This document shows, one piece after another, positions 1 through 5,988 of a stretch of 8,098 bases of DNA. Made by a program: the position numbers and the translations under genes. The stretch lies in assembly GCA_023441905.1 (NCBI GenBank), contig JAEZNC010000091.1:1-8098 (forward strand). Reading direction: 5' to 3'. Source of the DNA: Bacillota bacterium (GTDB lineage: Bacteria; Bacillota; Clostridia; Christensenellales; SZUA-584). The notes under the pieces are model-generated. The model ran no database searches and was not told the DNA's origin. It worked only from the letters and a program-made list of their open reading frames with translations. Within the stretch, counting starts at the first letter, position 1; each line of letters begins with the position of its first letter.

Positions 1-1038
1 GTCACCCACCTTCACCACCTGCACATACACCGTGGCCGTGCTTGCAGTGGCAATATCCATCGCGGCACTGAAGACTGTCCAGCCCGCCGGGTTAAAATCT
101 GTGTCATAGGATGGTTTGCCCGCGGTATCGTCTGCCGCTGTCGTCTTGTAGTAATACGTTACGCCGGGTTCCGCCGTCTGAGGCGCAAGCGTCACCTTTC
201 CGGCACCGGATGATACAGATACACTCAGGTCGCTGTGTTTTATCACATAACCGCCCGAGATTGCGGCACCGTTGTTGGTCAATGTGGCCTTTTTGTGCAC
301 TAAAATCGCAGGCAGGGTTGACCCCGCAGGCGCTGTGACAGAACCGTTGATAAGCGTCACCGCAGCGGAATTAGCCACCAAGATGACGCTGGGGCCTGCC
401 CCTGTCATTGTTCCCGTAAAGTTGTTTATTGTTGTACAGTTGTCGAGGGTGAGCGTGCCATTATTCGCCCATATCACATATCCGCTTTCATTACTCGTTT
501 CAATCTTCACGGTATCAAAGGTTGCAGTCCCGGAATTTACAAGAACGGTCTTCCCTTTCTTCTGCCGGAGCTCACCGCCCGTCATAGAGACGGTGCCGTG
601 ATTCGTCACCGTCGGTGAGCCTTCCGCGCCTTCAATCACAGCGCCTCCCTGCACAGTCAGCGTTGATCCGCTAAATACAAAAATATCATTGTACGTGGTA
701 ATGTTGCCCGGCCCCTGTATGGTCACCGAAACCGAAGGGACCTGGGGTAGAATCACTCTATTAAAATCACCTGTAGCAAAATCGATTGTTTGTCCGTTCA
801 GATCCAGCGTTATCGATTTGTTAATCATGATATGTGCGGTCAGCGTGATGGTGCCGCTCGCTGTGAACTTGATGGTGTCTCCGTTGTTGGCATGGTCGAT
901 TGCATTGTTCAATCCGATTTCAGATAATGCGTAAGTGCTGCCGCCCACTTCCAAAACGGTTGCCGCTTTCGCCGTCGCCGGGAGCCATGTCAGTATCAGT
1001 GCCGCTGTCAGCAGCAGCGCCAGTAATCTCTTTTTCAT
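1..1038 (-). CDS. Secreted beta-helix surface protein (adhesin-like), N-terminal part, runs off left edge
   Basis: An open frame of 346 codons on the minus strand has no stop before the window edge, so the C-terminus is missing. It starts MKKRLLALLLTAALIL and has a classic Sec signal peptide: KKR, a hydrophobic core, and a likely cleavage after ATAKA at residue 25. The ATG at 1038 is preceded by AGAGAGGAAC at good spacing. Residues about 40-250 are rich in short Gly, Asn, Thr and Val strands such as LTVQGGAVIEG, VSMTGGEL and LTLDNC, repeating every 20-25 residues. This is typical of a right-handed pectin-lyase-like beta-helix. Residues about 265-346 (VTYYYKTTAADD, WTVFSAAM, ATVYVQVVKVGD) look like a separate beta-sandwich module. 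The role is inferred to be cell-surface or extracellular (adhesion or glycan contact). No catalytic residues were recognised. It is the probable target of the LytTR system encoded nearby; see the operator at 1268-1319. Confidence 0.85.
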   Translation of the reverse strand, partial: MKKRLLALLLTAALILTWLPATAKAATVLEVGGSTYALSEIGLNNAIDHANNGDTIKFTASGTITLTAHIMINKSITLDLNGQTIDFATGDFNRVILPQVPSVSVTIQGPGNITTYNDIFVFSGSTLTVQGGAVIEGAEGSPTVTNHGTVSMTGGELRQKKGKTVLVNSGTATFDTVKIETSNESGYVIWANNGTLTLDNCTTINNFTGTMTGAGPSVILVANSAAVTLINGSVTAPAGSTLPAILVHKKATLTNNGAAISGGYVIKHSDLSVSVSSGAGKVTLAPQTAEPGVTYYYKTTAADDTAGKPSYDTDFNPAGWTVFSAAMDIATASTATVYVQVVKVGD

Positions 1039-1229
1039 CGATTGTTCCTCTCTGTTACTTTATTTATCACTCTGAATCAAAGTATCCTTTTATATGTTCT
1101 GTGCCGGGCATAGAAATGCTTTCACTCTTGCTGAGGATTAATTCGTCTCGTTTTTGATAGATAACAATCCAAAGACCTCCGTACGGGGCATCCTCGCAAA
1201 AATTCATTAATATTGTATAAATCATACCG
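1039..1229 (-). other. Long 5' leader of the surface protein gene
   Basis: If transcription starts about 7 bases after the -10 box at 1230-1235, the mRNA has an untranslated leader of roughly 185 bases. It ends with the AGAGAGGAAC ribosome binding site (about 1045-1053). A 46-codon open frame (1067-1207, starting MNFCEDAPYGG) lies inside, but its ATG has no Shine-Dalgarno and would sit only about 15 bases from the transcript start, so I do not call it a gene. No strong terminator-like hairpin was seen in the leader. Confidence 0.4.
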
Positions 1230-1235
1230 ATTATA
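1230..1235 (-). promoter_or_regulatory. -10 box (TATAAT) of the surface protein promoter
   Basis: The minus strand reads TGTTATAAT, a perfect -10 hexamer with an extended TG motif. At 17-18 bases upstream (AATGTT/AATGTTA) there is nothing resembling TTGACA. A consensus -10 with no -35 fits a promoter that needs an upstream activator. Confidence 0.65.
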
Positions 1236-1267
1236 ACAAAACTGTATTCCTTAACATTAAATTCGGT

Positions 1268-1319
1268 GTGAATTGTCGATTTTTCGGCGTGAAATGTCGT
1301 TATTCCGGGTGCGAAATGA
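1268..1319 (-). promoter_or_regulatory. LytTR-type operator: direct repeats upstream of the surface protein promoter
   Basis: Read on the minus strand, ACATTTCAC (1297-1289) is followed after 12 bases by ACAATTCAC (1276-1268). A weaker third copy, TCATTTCGC (1319-1311), lies 22 bases upstream of the first. Nine-base repeats separated by 12 bases, giving a 21-base period on one face of the helix, are the hallmark of sites for LytTR regulators such as AgrA and ComE, whose ComE consensus is similar (ACAnTTCAG). The proximal box ends exactly 32 bases before the TATAAT. The same spacing is found upstream of the lipoprotein gene. Binding by the regulator at 2076-2789 is inference. Confidence 0.75.
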
Positions 1320-1342
1320 ATCTATGCGTCTAGTAGAAATAA

Positions 1343-1374
1343 ATACAGGCGACTGTTCGCACCGTCGCCTGTAT
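1343..1374 (-). terminator. Intrinsic terminator after the lipoprotein gene
   Basis: ATACAGGCGAC (1343-1353) pairs perfectly with GTCGCCTGTAT (1364-1374) around a 10-base loop. On the minus strand the hairpin follows the lipoprotein stop by about 26 bases and is followed by TTTATTTCT, a modest U-rich tract. It separates the lipoprotein transcript from the operator of the surface protein gene. Confidence 0.75.
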
Positions 1375-1400
1375 GATTTCTTGTAATATGTTACTTTTTC

Positions 1401-1829
1401 TTATCCCTGCACAGCGTTGATGCTTTCTTCAACCTCGGAAACCGTCACCTTCAACCCTTCAACGTATTTGTTTGCAGCTTCGATTTGAGCGCTTATCGTT
1501 TCGATCAATTCATCAATTTTCTCAGCTGTGTATGAATCCTTGTTTTCGTTAAAAGCGTCTACGATCTCGTCTTTCTGGACAGATAGCTCATCCATCTGTG
1601 CCGCAATCTGAAAATAGGTTTCCTCAAAAGACTCAATCTCGTTGTGCTGAACATAACCGGCCAGTACATCCACCTGTGCCTGCGCGTCCGCAATGACATC
1701 TCCGTACTGTGATACCAGGCCATCAAGCTCTTTCAATTTGCTCGCATTCGCATTGCCGCAAGCAGCTAAACCTAGCTCAAGCGCCATAACCAAAACAACT
1801 GCCAGCATTAAACCACAAACTCTTTTCAT
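1401..1829 (-). CDS. Small coiled-coil lipoprotein
   Basis: The protein has 142 residues starting MKRVCGLMLAVVLVM. An upstream in-frame TTG at 1832 is only 4 bases from the GGAG, while the ATG at 1829 has 7-base spacing (AGAGGAGTCTATTG-ATG), so I choose the ATG. The signal sequence ends in the lipobox LAAC, with the lipidated Cys at about residue 24, followed by GNANAS. The mature part, about 115 residues, is charged and helical with heptad-like spacing (KLKELDGLVSQYGDVIADAQ, MDELSVQKDEIVDAFNE, EKIDELIETISAQIEAANKY), suggesting a coiled coil on the outer face of the membrane. No enzyme motif was seen. It is transcribed divergently from the two-component operon, and its promoter carries the same operator as the surface protein gene. 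It may therefore be an output of that system or an accessory protein to its sensor. I do not recognise the family. Confidence 0.8.
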   Translation of the reverse strand: MKRVCGLMLAVVLVMALELGLAACGNANASKLKELDGLVSQYGDVIADAQAQVDVLAGYVQHNEIESFEETYFQIAAQMDELSVQKDEIVDAFNENKDSYTAEKIDELIETISAQIEAANKYVEGLKVTVSEVEESINAVQG

Positions 1830-1858
1830 CAATAGACTCCTCTGTTGTTAATGATTCC

Positions 1859-1917
1859 GATGCGGTATCTGGATTAAGCGTGTGATCTATGGGTTAGCTG
1901 TTCTGCAGTGCCGCATC
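1859..1917 (-). repeat. Inverted repeat in the lipoprotein 5' leader
   Basis: GATGCGG at 1859-1865 and CCGCATC at 1911-1917 are exact inverted copies 45 bases apart. Both lie inside the roughly 90-base leader predicted between the -10 box at 1926-1931 and the start codon at 1829. They could close a long-range stem in the mRNA. No function can be assigned. Confidence 0.3.
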
Positions 1918-1925
1918 AACAAAAG

Positions 1926-1931
1926 ATTATA
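1926..1931 (-). promoter_or_regulatory. -10 box (TATAAT) of the lipoprotein promoter
   Basis: The minus strand reads CTGTATAATC. The expected -35 position contains GCTCAT-like sequence, far from TTGACA. The hexamer lies exactly 32 bases downstream of the proximal LytTR-type box, as at the surface protein promoter. Confidence 0.65.
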
Positions 1932-1963
1932 CAGAAACCAAACCAATAATGAGCCAGCTGAGT

Positions 1964-1993
1964 GCGAAAAGATATTTTCAGGGAGTGAAATGT
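1964..1993 (-). promoter_or_regulatory. LytTR-type operator upstream of the lipoprotein promoter
   Basis: On the minus strand ACATTTCAC (1993-1985) is followed after 12 bases by TCTTTTCGC (1972-1964). The first box is identical to the first box of the pair at the surface protein promoter, and the second resembles that promoter's distal box TCATTTCGC. The gap to TATAAT is 32 bases in both cases. The site lies about 19 bases upstream of the -35 of the divergent regulator promoter, so it could also affect expression of the two-component operon. Confidence 0.7.
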
Positions 1994-2011
1994 TATAAGC
2001 GATAATATAAA

Positions 2012-2040
2012 TTGATAATCTTGAGAATCACTGGTAGAAT
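2012..2040 (+). promoter_or_regulatory. Promoter of the two-component operon
   Basis: TTGATA (2012-2017), a 17-base spacer, then TAGAAT (2035-2040). Each hexamer is one mismatch from the sigma-70/SigA consensus. The predicted start is near 2047, about 29 bases before the regulator ATG. Unlike the two minus-strand promoters nearby, it has a usable -35, consistent with basal expression. Confidence 0.6.
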
Positions 2041-2075
2041 AAATGTATACTCGTTGTAATAAGGAAAGAGGGCCA

Positions 2076-2789
2076 ATGATTCGGCTGGCAGTATGCGATG
2101 ATGACGTGCAGTGCCTTAATGGCACAAAAAAAATGATCGAAGAATGGTCAGGGCATCATCAAATTCGCATTCAAATAAAATGCTTTGACAACGGGGATTC
2201 ATTGATCAAAAGCATTGCGCCAGCGCATTTTGATATCATCTTTCTTGATATCATGATGCCGCTTTTGAATGGAATGGACACCGCGCGTGAGATCCGGCAG
2301 CTCGATAAAGCTGTCAAAATCGTTTTTTTAACTTCTTCGCCGGAATTCGCGTTGGAATCCTATGCAGTCAAGGCCAGCGGGTACCTCTTAAAGCCGGTAC
2401 AATTCGAACAGTTATCAGAAGTTCTCGCCGATTGCACCCTCGCTCTTAATGAGGAACCGAAAAATCTGCTGCTGAAAAGTGCCTGCGGGTATCACAAAAT
2501 CTACCTCCGTGAAATTGAATATATCGAAGCGCAGAACAAACAGGTGGCGTTCTTTCTGAATTCCTGCCCGCCGCTGATAAGCACCGAACCGTTTTACAGC
2601 TTTGAAAACAGGCTTTTGGCGCAGGACGGATTTTTTAAGTGCCACAGGAGTTATATTGTATCCATGCCTTATGTCCATTCCTTTACTCTGTGTGATATCA
2701 CAATGAAATCCGGTTGCCAATTACCTATAGCCAGAGGAATCGGCAAAGCGTTTCAAGACGCATATTTTTCATTCATGTTCCGTGATTAA
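2076..2789 (+). CDS. LytTR-family response regulator
   Basis: The protein has 237 residues. An ATG at 2043 is in frame, but it overlaps the predicted promoter and has no ribosome binding site; the ATG at 2076 follows AAGGAAAGAGGG and begins MIRLAVCDDD, the normal start of a receiver domain. Receiver residues are visible: the acidic cluster D8-D10, the phosphoacceptor D58 in FLDIMMP, T86 and K106 (LLKP). Residues about 131-235 are a LytTR DNA-binding domain with the usual landmarks (IEYIEAQNKQVAFF, FKCHRSYIV). LytTR regulators bind 9-base direct repeats at 21-base spacing and activate transcription when phosphorylated. The kinase gene starts 12 bases downstream, so the pair is an operon. Matching repeats at 1268-1319 and 1964-1993 are its likely targets (inference). 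Confidence 0.93.
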   Translation: MIRLAVCDDDVQCLNGTKKMIEEWSGHHQIRIQIKCFDNGDSLIKSIAPAHFDIIFLDIMMPLLNGMDTAREIRQLDKAVKIVFLTSSPEFALESYAVKASGYLLKPVQFEQLSEVLADCTLALNEEPKNLLLKSACGYHKIYLREIEYIEAQNKQVAFFLNSCPPLISTEPFYSFENRLLAQDGFFKCHRSYIVSMPYVHSFTLCDITMKSGCQLPIARGIGKAFQDAYFSFMFRD

Positions 2790-2801
2790 GGAGGGCTTAA
2801 C

Positions 2802-4070
2802 TTGCTGCAAACCATTCTCGGCGGTATCAATTTCAGTGTTCTCCTGTTTTTTGGGATATATGTATCCGCTGCTTTTCTCAGCATCAATCTCAACAAGAAA
2901 AACAGCTGGGTATTGTTCTTTTTTGGCGTCGCAAGCTTCGGGCTTCAAATGCTCATCCATGCTCTATTTGGCATGCGTTATGCCGAGATGTTTTATCCGC
3001 TGATGACCCATTTGCCGCTGCTGCTGCTCTTTGTGCTTTATTTCAAGCAGAAGGCGCTTCCCGGGCTTTTTTCCATTCTATCAGCCTATCTATGCTGTCA
3101 GGTCAGCAAATGGTTTGGCTTAATCGTGTTCTCCATCAGCCAAGAGCTTTGGGCCATGTACGCTGCCAGAATCATTCTCACCATACCGATCTTGTATACT
3201 ATTATTCGGTATGCGTCAAAGTCGCTGCACGTGATACTGACCAAATCAGCAAAAACGCTTTTAATATTCGGCATACTTCCGGCCATTTACTATCTTTTTG
3301 ATTACGCCGGGACTGTTTATACCAAGCTGCTTTACAGCGGTTCAAAAGTGGTTTTAGAATTCCTGCCGTTTATGCTGTGCGTGGCGTATCTCTTTTTCTG
3401 TGTGATCTATTTTAAAGAATATGAGGAAAAATGCTTAGCGGAACAGCAGAGAAAGCTGATTGAGATTCAAACAACGCAGTCTTTAAAAGAAATTGAAGAG
3501 ATCAAGCGCTCCAAATATGAGGTCTCACTGATCCGCCATGATATGCGGCATTTTTTAAGCAATGTTTCCGCCATGATTGAAGGTGCGGACTATGACAAAG
3601 CACGGGATTATATACAAAAAGTTATAAAGCTCACCGACCAGACGGCGCTGAAAACATTCTGTGAGAATGAAACCGTCAACATGATTCTTTCTTCCTATGC
3701 AGGCCGAATGGCCGACAGGAACATCCGGTTTGACGCGGCTGTGGCCATACCGGCACAGCTGCCCTGCTCGGAGCTTGAGTTTACGTCTATTCTCTCCAAC
3801 GGGCTGGAAAACGCCATGAATGCCGTTTCCGAGCTGGAAGAGGCGTTGAGGGTCGTCCAACTTAAGCTGTTTTTAAAAAACGGCAAGCTGCTGCTGTCCA
3901 TACACAATGCGTATGACAAAGCGCCCGTATTTGCGAACGGCCTGCCGGTTACCCATACGGCCGGGCATGGCCTCGGAACGCAGAGCATTCAATACATGAC
4001 AGAGAAGCTGAACGGCAACTGCCAGTTTGCGGCGGAGGACGGCCTATTCACGCTGCGCGTGGTGCTATAA
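2802..4070 (+). CDS. Sensor histidine kinase, GHKL/AgrC-like (HPK10 type)
   Basis: The protein has 422 residues with a TTG start supported by AAGGAGGG seven bases upstream. The N-terminal half has about seven hydrophobic segments (roughly residues 7-26, 36-55, 68-84, 88-110, 118-136, 151-168, 185-204), as in AgrC-like sensors. A short helical linker (205-240) leads to the phosphorylation motif SLIRHDMRHF with His246. The ATPase domain shows an N box SNGLENAMNAV (N333, N337), IHNAYD in place of the usual D box, and a G box GHGLGTQSIQYM (G388-G392). The pair should sense an extracellular or membrane signal and phosphorylate D58 of the regulator. No peptide pheromone gene or AgrB-like processing protease is present in the window, so the signal is unknown. 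No clear terminator follows the gene. Confidence 0.92.
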   Translation: MLQTILGGINFSVLLFFGIYVSAAFLSINLNKKNSWVLFFFGVASFGLQMLIHALFGMRYAEMFYPLMTHLPLLLLFVLYFKQKALPGLFSILSAYLCCQVSKWFGLIVFSISQELWAMYAARIILTIPILYTIIRYASKSLHVILTKSAKTLLIFGILPAIYYLFDYAGTVYTKLLYSGSKVVLEFLPFMLCVAYLFFCVIYFKEYEEKCLAEQQRKLIEIQTTQSLKEIEEIKRSKYEVSLIRHDMRHFLSNVSAMIEGADYDKARDYIQKVIKLTDQTALKTFCENETVNMILSSYAGRMADRNIRFDAAVAIPAQLPCSELEFTSILSNGLENAMNAVSELEEALRVVQLKLFLKNGKLLLSIHNAYDKAPVFANGLPVTHTAGHGLGTQSIQYMTEKLNGNCQFAAEDGLFTLRVVL

Positions 4071-4123
4071 AAGAAAAAAAGAGGCAACCCTTTGAAAGTC
4101 TGTTCAGTCATTCACTCGGATTC

Positions 4124-4152
4124 TTGATTATCAGCAGGGTAAGAGATATAAT
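4124..4152 (+). promoter_or_regulatory. Promoter of the small Sm-like gene
   Basis: TTGATT (4124-4129), a 17-base spacer and a perfect TATAAT (4147-4152) lie 47 bases upstream of the next start codon. The small gene can therefore be expressed independently of the kinase operon. Confidence 0.65.
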
Positions 4153-4199
4153 CTGGAAGCGGCTGAGAAGATAAGCTGCAAAAGAAAGAAGGAAAACCT

Positions 4200-4406
4200 A
4201 TGATTTTATTGGATGAAGTTAAAAATATCCGAGCCGGTGCCAAAATAACTGTGGTGCTTTCAGACGGGACTACGCTGACGGGGGAGTTTGAAACCTACAC
4301 GTCGGCCATCGATAACGACCCCGCGATGGCGAGCATCGATTTAAAGACAGCCGAGGGGATATACGAACTTTACGAAAATGAGATCAAGGCAATCACGTTG
4401 CTTTAA
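4200..4406 (+). CDS. Small Sm-like (LSM-fold) hypothetical protein
   Basis: The protein has 68 residues starting MILLDEVKNIRAGAKITVVL. The ATG has GAAGGA six bases upstream. The pattern is a short helix followed by five predicted strands: KITVVLSDG, TTLTGEFETYTSAID, ASIDLKT, GIYELYENE and IKAITLL. LSDGTxLxGEF followed by a final EIKAI strand resembles the Sm1/Sm2 arrangement of Sm-like barrels, in which the chain reads 'function of a variable ligand loop, then closing strand'. Similar short conserved proteins are common in clostridia. Whether this one binds RNA is not shown by the sequence. It has its own promoter and is not obviously part of the neighbouring regulon. The fold is inferred from the pattern only. 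Confidence 0.7.
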   Translation: MILLDEVKNIRAGAKITVVLSDGTTLTGEFETYTSAIDNDPAMASIDLKTAEGIYELYENEIKAITLL

Positions 4407-4418
4407 AGCGCGTTGGCA

Positions 4419-4437
4419 GCGGCGTATTGACCGCCGC
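4419..4437 (+). terminator. GC-rich hairpin after the Sm-like gene
   Basis: GCGGCG (4419-4424) pairs with CGCCGC (4432-4437) around a 7-base loop, 12 bases past the stop codon. No U-tract follows, so termination here is uncertain. Confidence 0.3.
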
Positions 4438-4525
4438 CATAGTCACTGCATAAAGAGAAAGCAAAGGCCTGCCACCCGCTGTGTACAGATGACAAGCCCT
4501 CCTGGACTGCTTAAAAGCACCTCAG

Positions 4526-4551
4526 TGACATCCTTTATTTTAAGGATGTCA
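4526..4551. terminator. Perfect hairpin between convergent genes
   Basis: TGACATCCTT (4526-4535) pairs perfectly with AAGGATGTCA (4542-4551) around a 6-base loop. It overlaps the stop codon and last codons of the GTPase gene on the minus strand and lies about 120 bases past the Sm-like gene on the plus strand. Neither side has a good U-tract. A bidirectional terminator or 3'-end stabiliser is likely but not proven. Confidence 0.45.
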
Positions 4552-5851
4552 GATCATTCAAGGGAAACGGCGGCGCCGACAACGGCTTTACCGCAATGGA
4601 CAGCAGCAGCATCGGATTGTCATCCGCCGCCACCCGATTCGAGCTCAAACCGCCGCACAATTGGCACCTGTGAATCACGGCCCATTCCCCTCCCTTTCGT
4701 ACCCAAACGCTGACCGGCTCCATGACCCCGCCGCAAAGTGAAGCTCTGTCACCCGGCCTAATATCCACATGCACGCTGGATAAACACTTGGGGCAATGGT
4801 TGCGGTGCTGACTGCCGGCTCCCTCCGGCACAACCAGTTCTCCGCACGTCTTGCATACAAAGCTCTCTGCGCATGCCGTATGCCGGTAATCAACCCTCGG
4901 CATGGGTCTCTCTATACCTTTAGACTCCGGCGCGATCTGTGCCATTGCTTTGTAAGCATCGTAGCGTTCTCTTGTGATACGATTGGCTCTAAGCGCTTCA
5001 ATCACATTGCACCCCTCCTCATAAACATGGGTACAGCTGCGAAAACGGCATCCCGATATCAAACCGGCGATTTCAGGAAACACGAGGCAACGTTCATTCT
5101 CCGTAATGCGCTGCAGCGAATAGCTTCGAAAGCCCGGTGTATCAATCAATCGGGTGCCCTCGGGGCCAACATGCAGCACACTTGCATGCGTGCTTTGCAC
5201 CTTTTCTTCTTTGGCTGTGTCTGCGTTTAAGTTGTTTAAAATCCCACGGATCACAGTCGTTTTGCCGCATCCCCTGTCTCCTGTCACAACCGTGGTTTTA
5301 CTCTTCACCATTTGAATCAGTTCTTCATTGATTTTATGGGAAGCACCAAAATAGACGGCGTCGGCTGCATCGCGATACAGAGCCAGCTTAATTTCAAGCA
5401 GACGCGTGGCGCTCTCGCCGATAAGATCTTTTTTGCTGACAAACAGACCCACTCCGATGCCTGCCCGTTTGGCCGCGATGATAGCCGCCTCAAAGTATCC
5501 GGCTTGATTGATGAGATAATCCGCGCTCACAATGGCCAGCAGAAACTGCACATTCGCCGCAATCAGTATGTCTTCAGCGGGTGCGCGTCGGTCTCCCCGG
5601 TACAATGCCGTTTTTCTCGGCAATACCCTAATAAGTTTATATTGCTCGTTACCGGCAAGCCCCACCTCAACCTCGTCCCCCACAGCCAGCGCGTTTCTGT
5701 GTGACATCAGTGCCCCCGGAATCAGGCACGGCATGATTTTATCTGCAATGACGATTTGGCATTGCTTATTTGTTATATTGGCAACAACAGCCTGAAAAGT
5801 ATGCGTTTGATTCAAGGCCGTTTTGTTGTGTTTGTTCTTATTGCTGTTCAA
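4535..5851 (-). CDS. rsgA: RsgA-like ribosome-assembly GTPase fused to a C-terminal RNHCP domain
   Basis: The protein has 438 residues. The TTG start at 5851 has GGAGG nine bases upstream. An N-terminal OB-like region (about 18-80) precedes a circularly permuted GTPase with motifs in RsgA order: G4 SKKD (139-142), G1 GDRGCGKTT (191-199), a G2-region Thr at 221, and G3 DTPG (237-240). An RsgA-type zinc site follows (C268, C273, H275, C281). RsgA normally releases immature 30S subunits from maturation, using ribosome-activated GTP hydrolysis. Several motifs are divergent: Ser replaces Asn in G4, G1 is not GxSGVGKS, and the HTT of G2 is THA. Residues about 331-413 add an RNHCP domain (FVCKTCGELV, HRNHCPKC, PGDRASLCGG, HRCQLCGG, DDN), rich in paired cysteines. 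The ordinary RsgA is usually about 290-350 residues, so this is an extended, probably specialised paralogue. It is preceded by a leader ORF and terminator. Confidence 0.88.
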   Translation of the reverse strand: MNSNKNKHNKTALNQTHTFQAVVANITNKQCQIVIADKIMPCLIPGALMSHRNALAVGDEVEVGLAGNEQYKLIRVLPRKTALYRGDRRAPAEDILIAANVQFLLAIVSADYLINQAGYFEAAIIAAKRAGIGVGLFVSKKDLIGESATRLLEIKLALYRDAADAVYFGASHKINEELIQMVKSKTTVVTGDRGCGKTTVIRGILNNLNADTAKEEKVQSTHASVLHVGPEGTRLIDTPGFRSYSLQRITENERCLVFPEIAGLISGCRFRSCTHVYEEGCNVIEALRANRITRERYDAYKAMAQIAPESKGIERPMPRVDYRHTACAESFVCKTCGELVVPEGAGSQHRNHCPKCLSSVHVDIRPGDRASLCGGVMEPVSVWVRKGGEWAVIHRCQLCGGLSSNRVAADDNPMLLLSIAVKPLSAPPFPLNDLTSLK

Positions 5852-5917
5852 TTTGGTTAACCTCCAAGTATTGTCCGTAAACTCAAAACATGCAGAAGAG
5901 CACTGTCAGCCACGCAC

Positions 5918-5949
5918 AAAAAAACCACAGAGCAACACATTGCCTGCGG
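5918..5949 (-). terminator. Intrinsic terminator in the leader of the GTPase gene (attenuator candidate)
   Basis: On the minus strand CCGCAG-GCAA (5949-5940) pairs with TTGC-T-CTGTGG (5935-5925), with a 4-base loop, one bulged T and one G-T pair. Seven T residues (5924-5918) follow directly. It stands 40 bases after the leader ORF stop and 67 bases before the GTPase start codon, with the next ribosome binding site beyond it. Transcription from the promoter at 6107-6135 must read through it to express the GTPase. Confidence 0.75.
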
Positions 5950-5988
5950 TTAGGAAAACCAAACTGTATAGCTATAAAAACGGAAATG

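Noticed and set aside
111..1157. Several plus-strand open frames of 75-109 codons across the left end
   Set aside because: They lie antisense to a continuous 346-codon minus-strand frame with a signal peptide, ribosome binding site and beta-helix repeats; their own composition is not protein-like.
1830..1832. TTG start for the lipoprotein
   Set aside because: It is only 4 bases from the GGAG; the adjacent ATG has optimal spacing.
2043..2075. Upstream ATG extending the response regulator by 11 residues
   Set aside because: It has no ribosome binding site and lies at the predicted transcription start; the ATG at 2076 has a Shine-Dalgarno and begins the receiver domain normally.
4107..4115. 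GTCATTCAC upstream of the Sm-like gene as a possible LytTR box
   Set aside because: It lacks one T of the core and has no second copy 21 bases away; the promoter there has a good -35 and needs no activator.
4796..5795. Plus-strand frames opposite the GTPase gene
   Set aside because: They are shadows of a gene with clear GTPase and RNHCP motifs.
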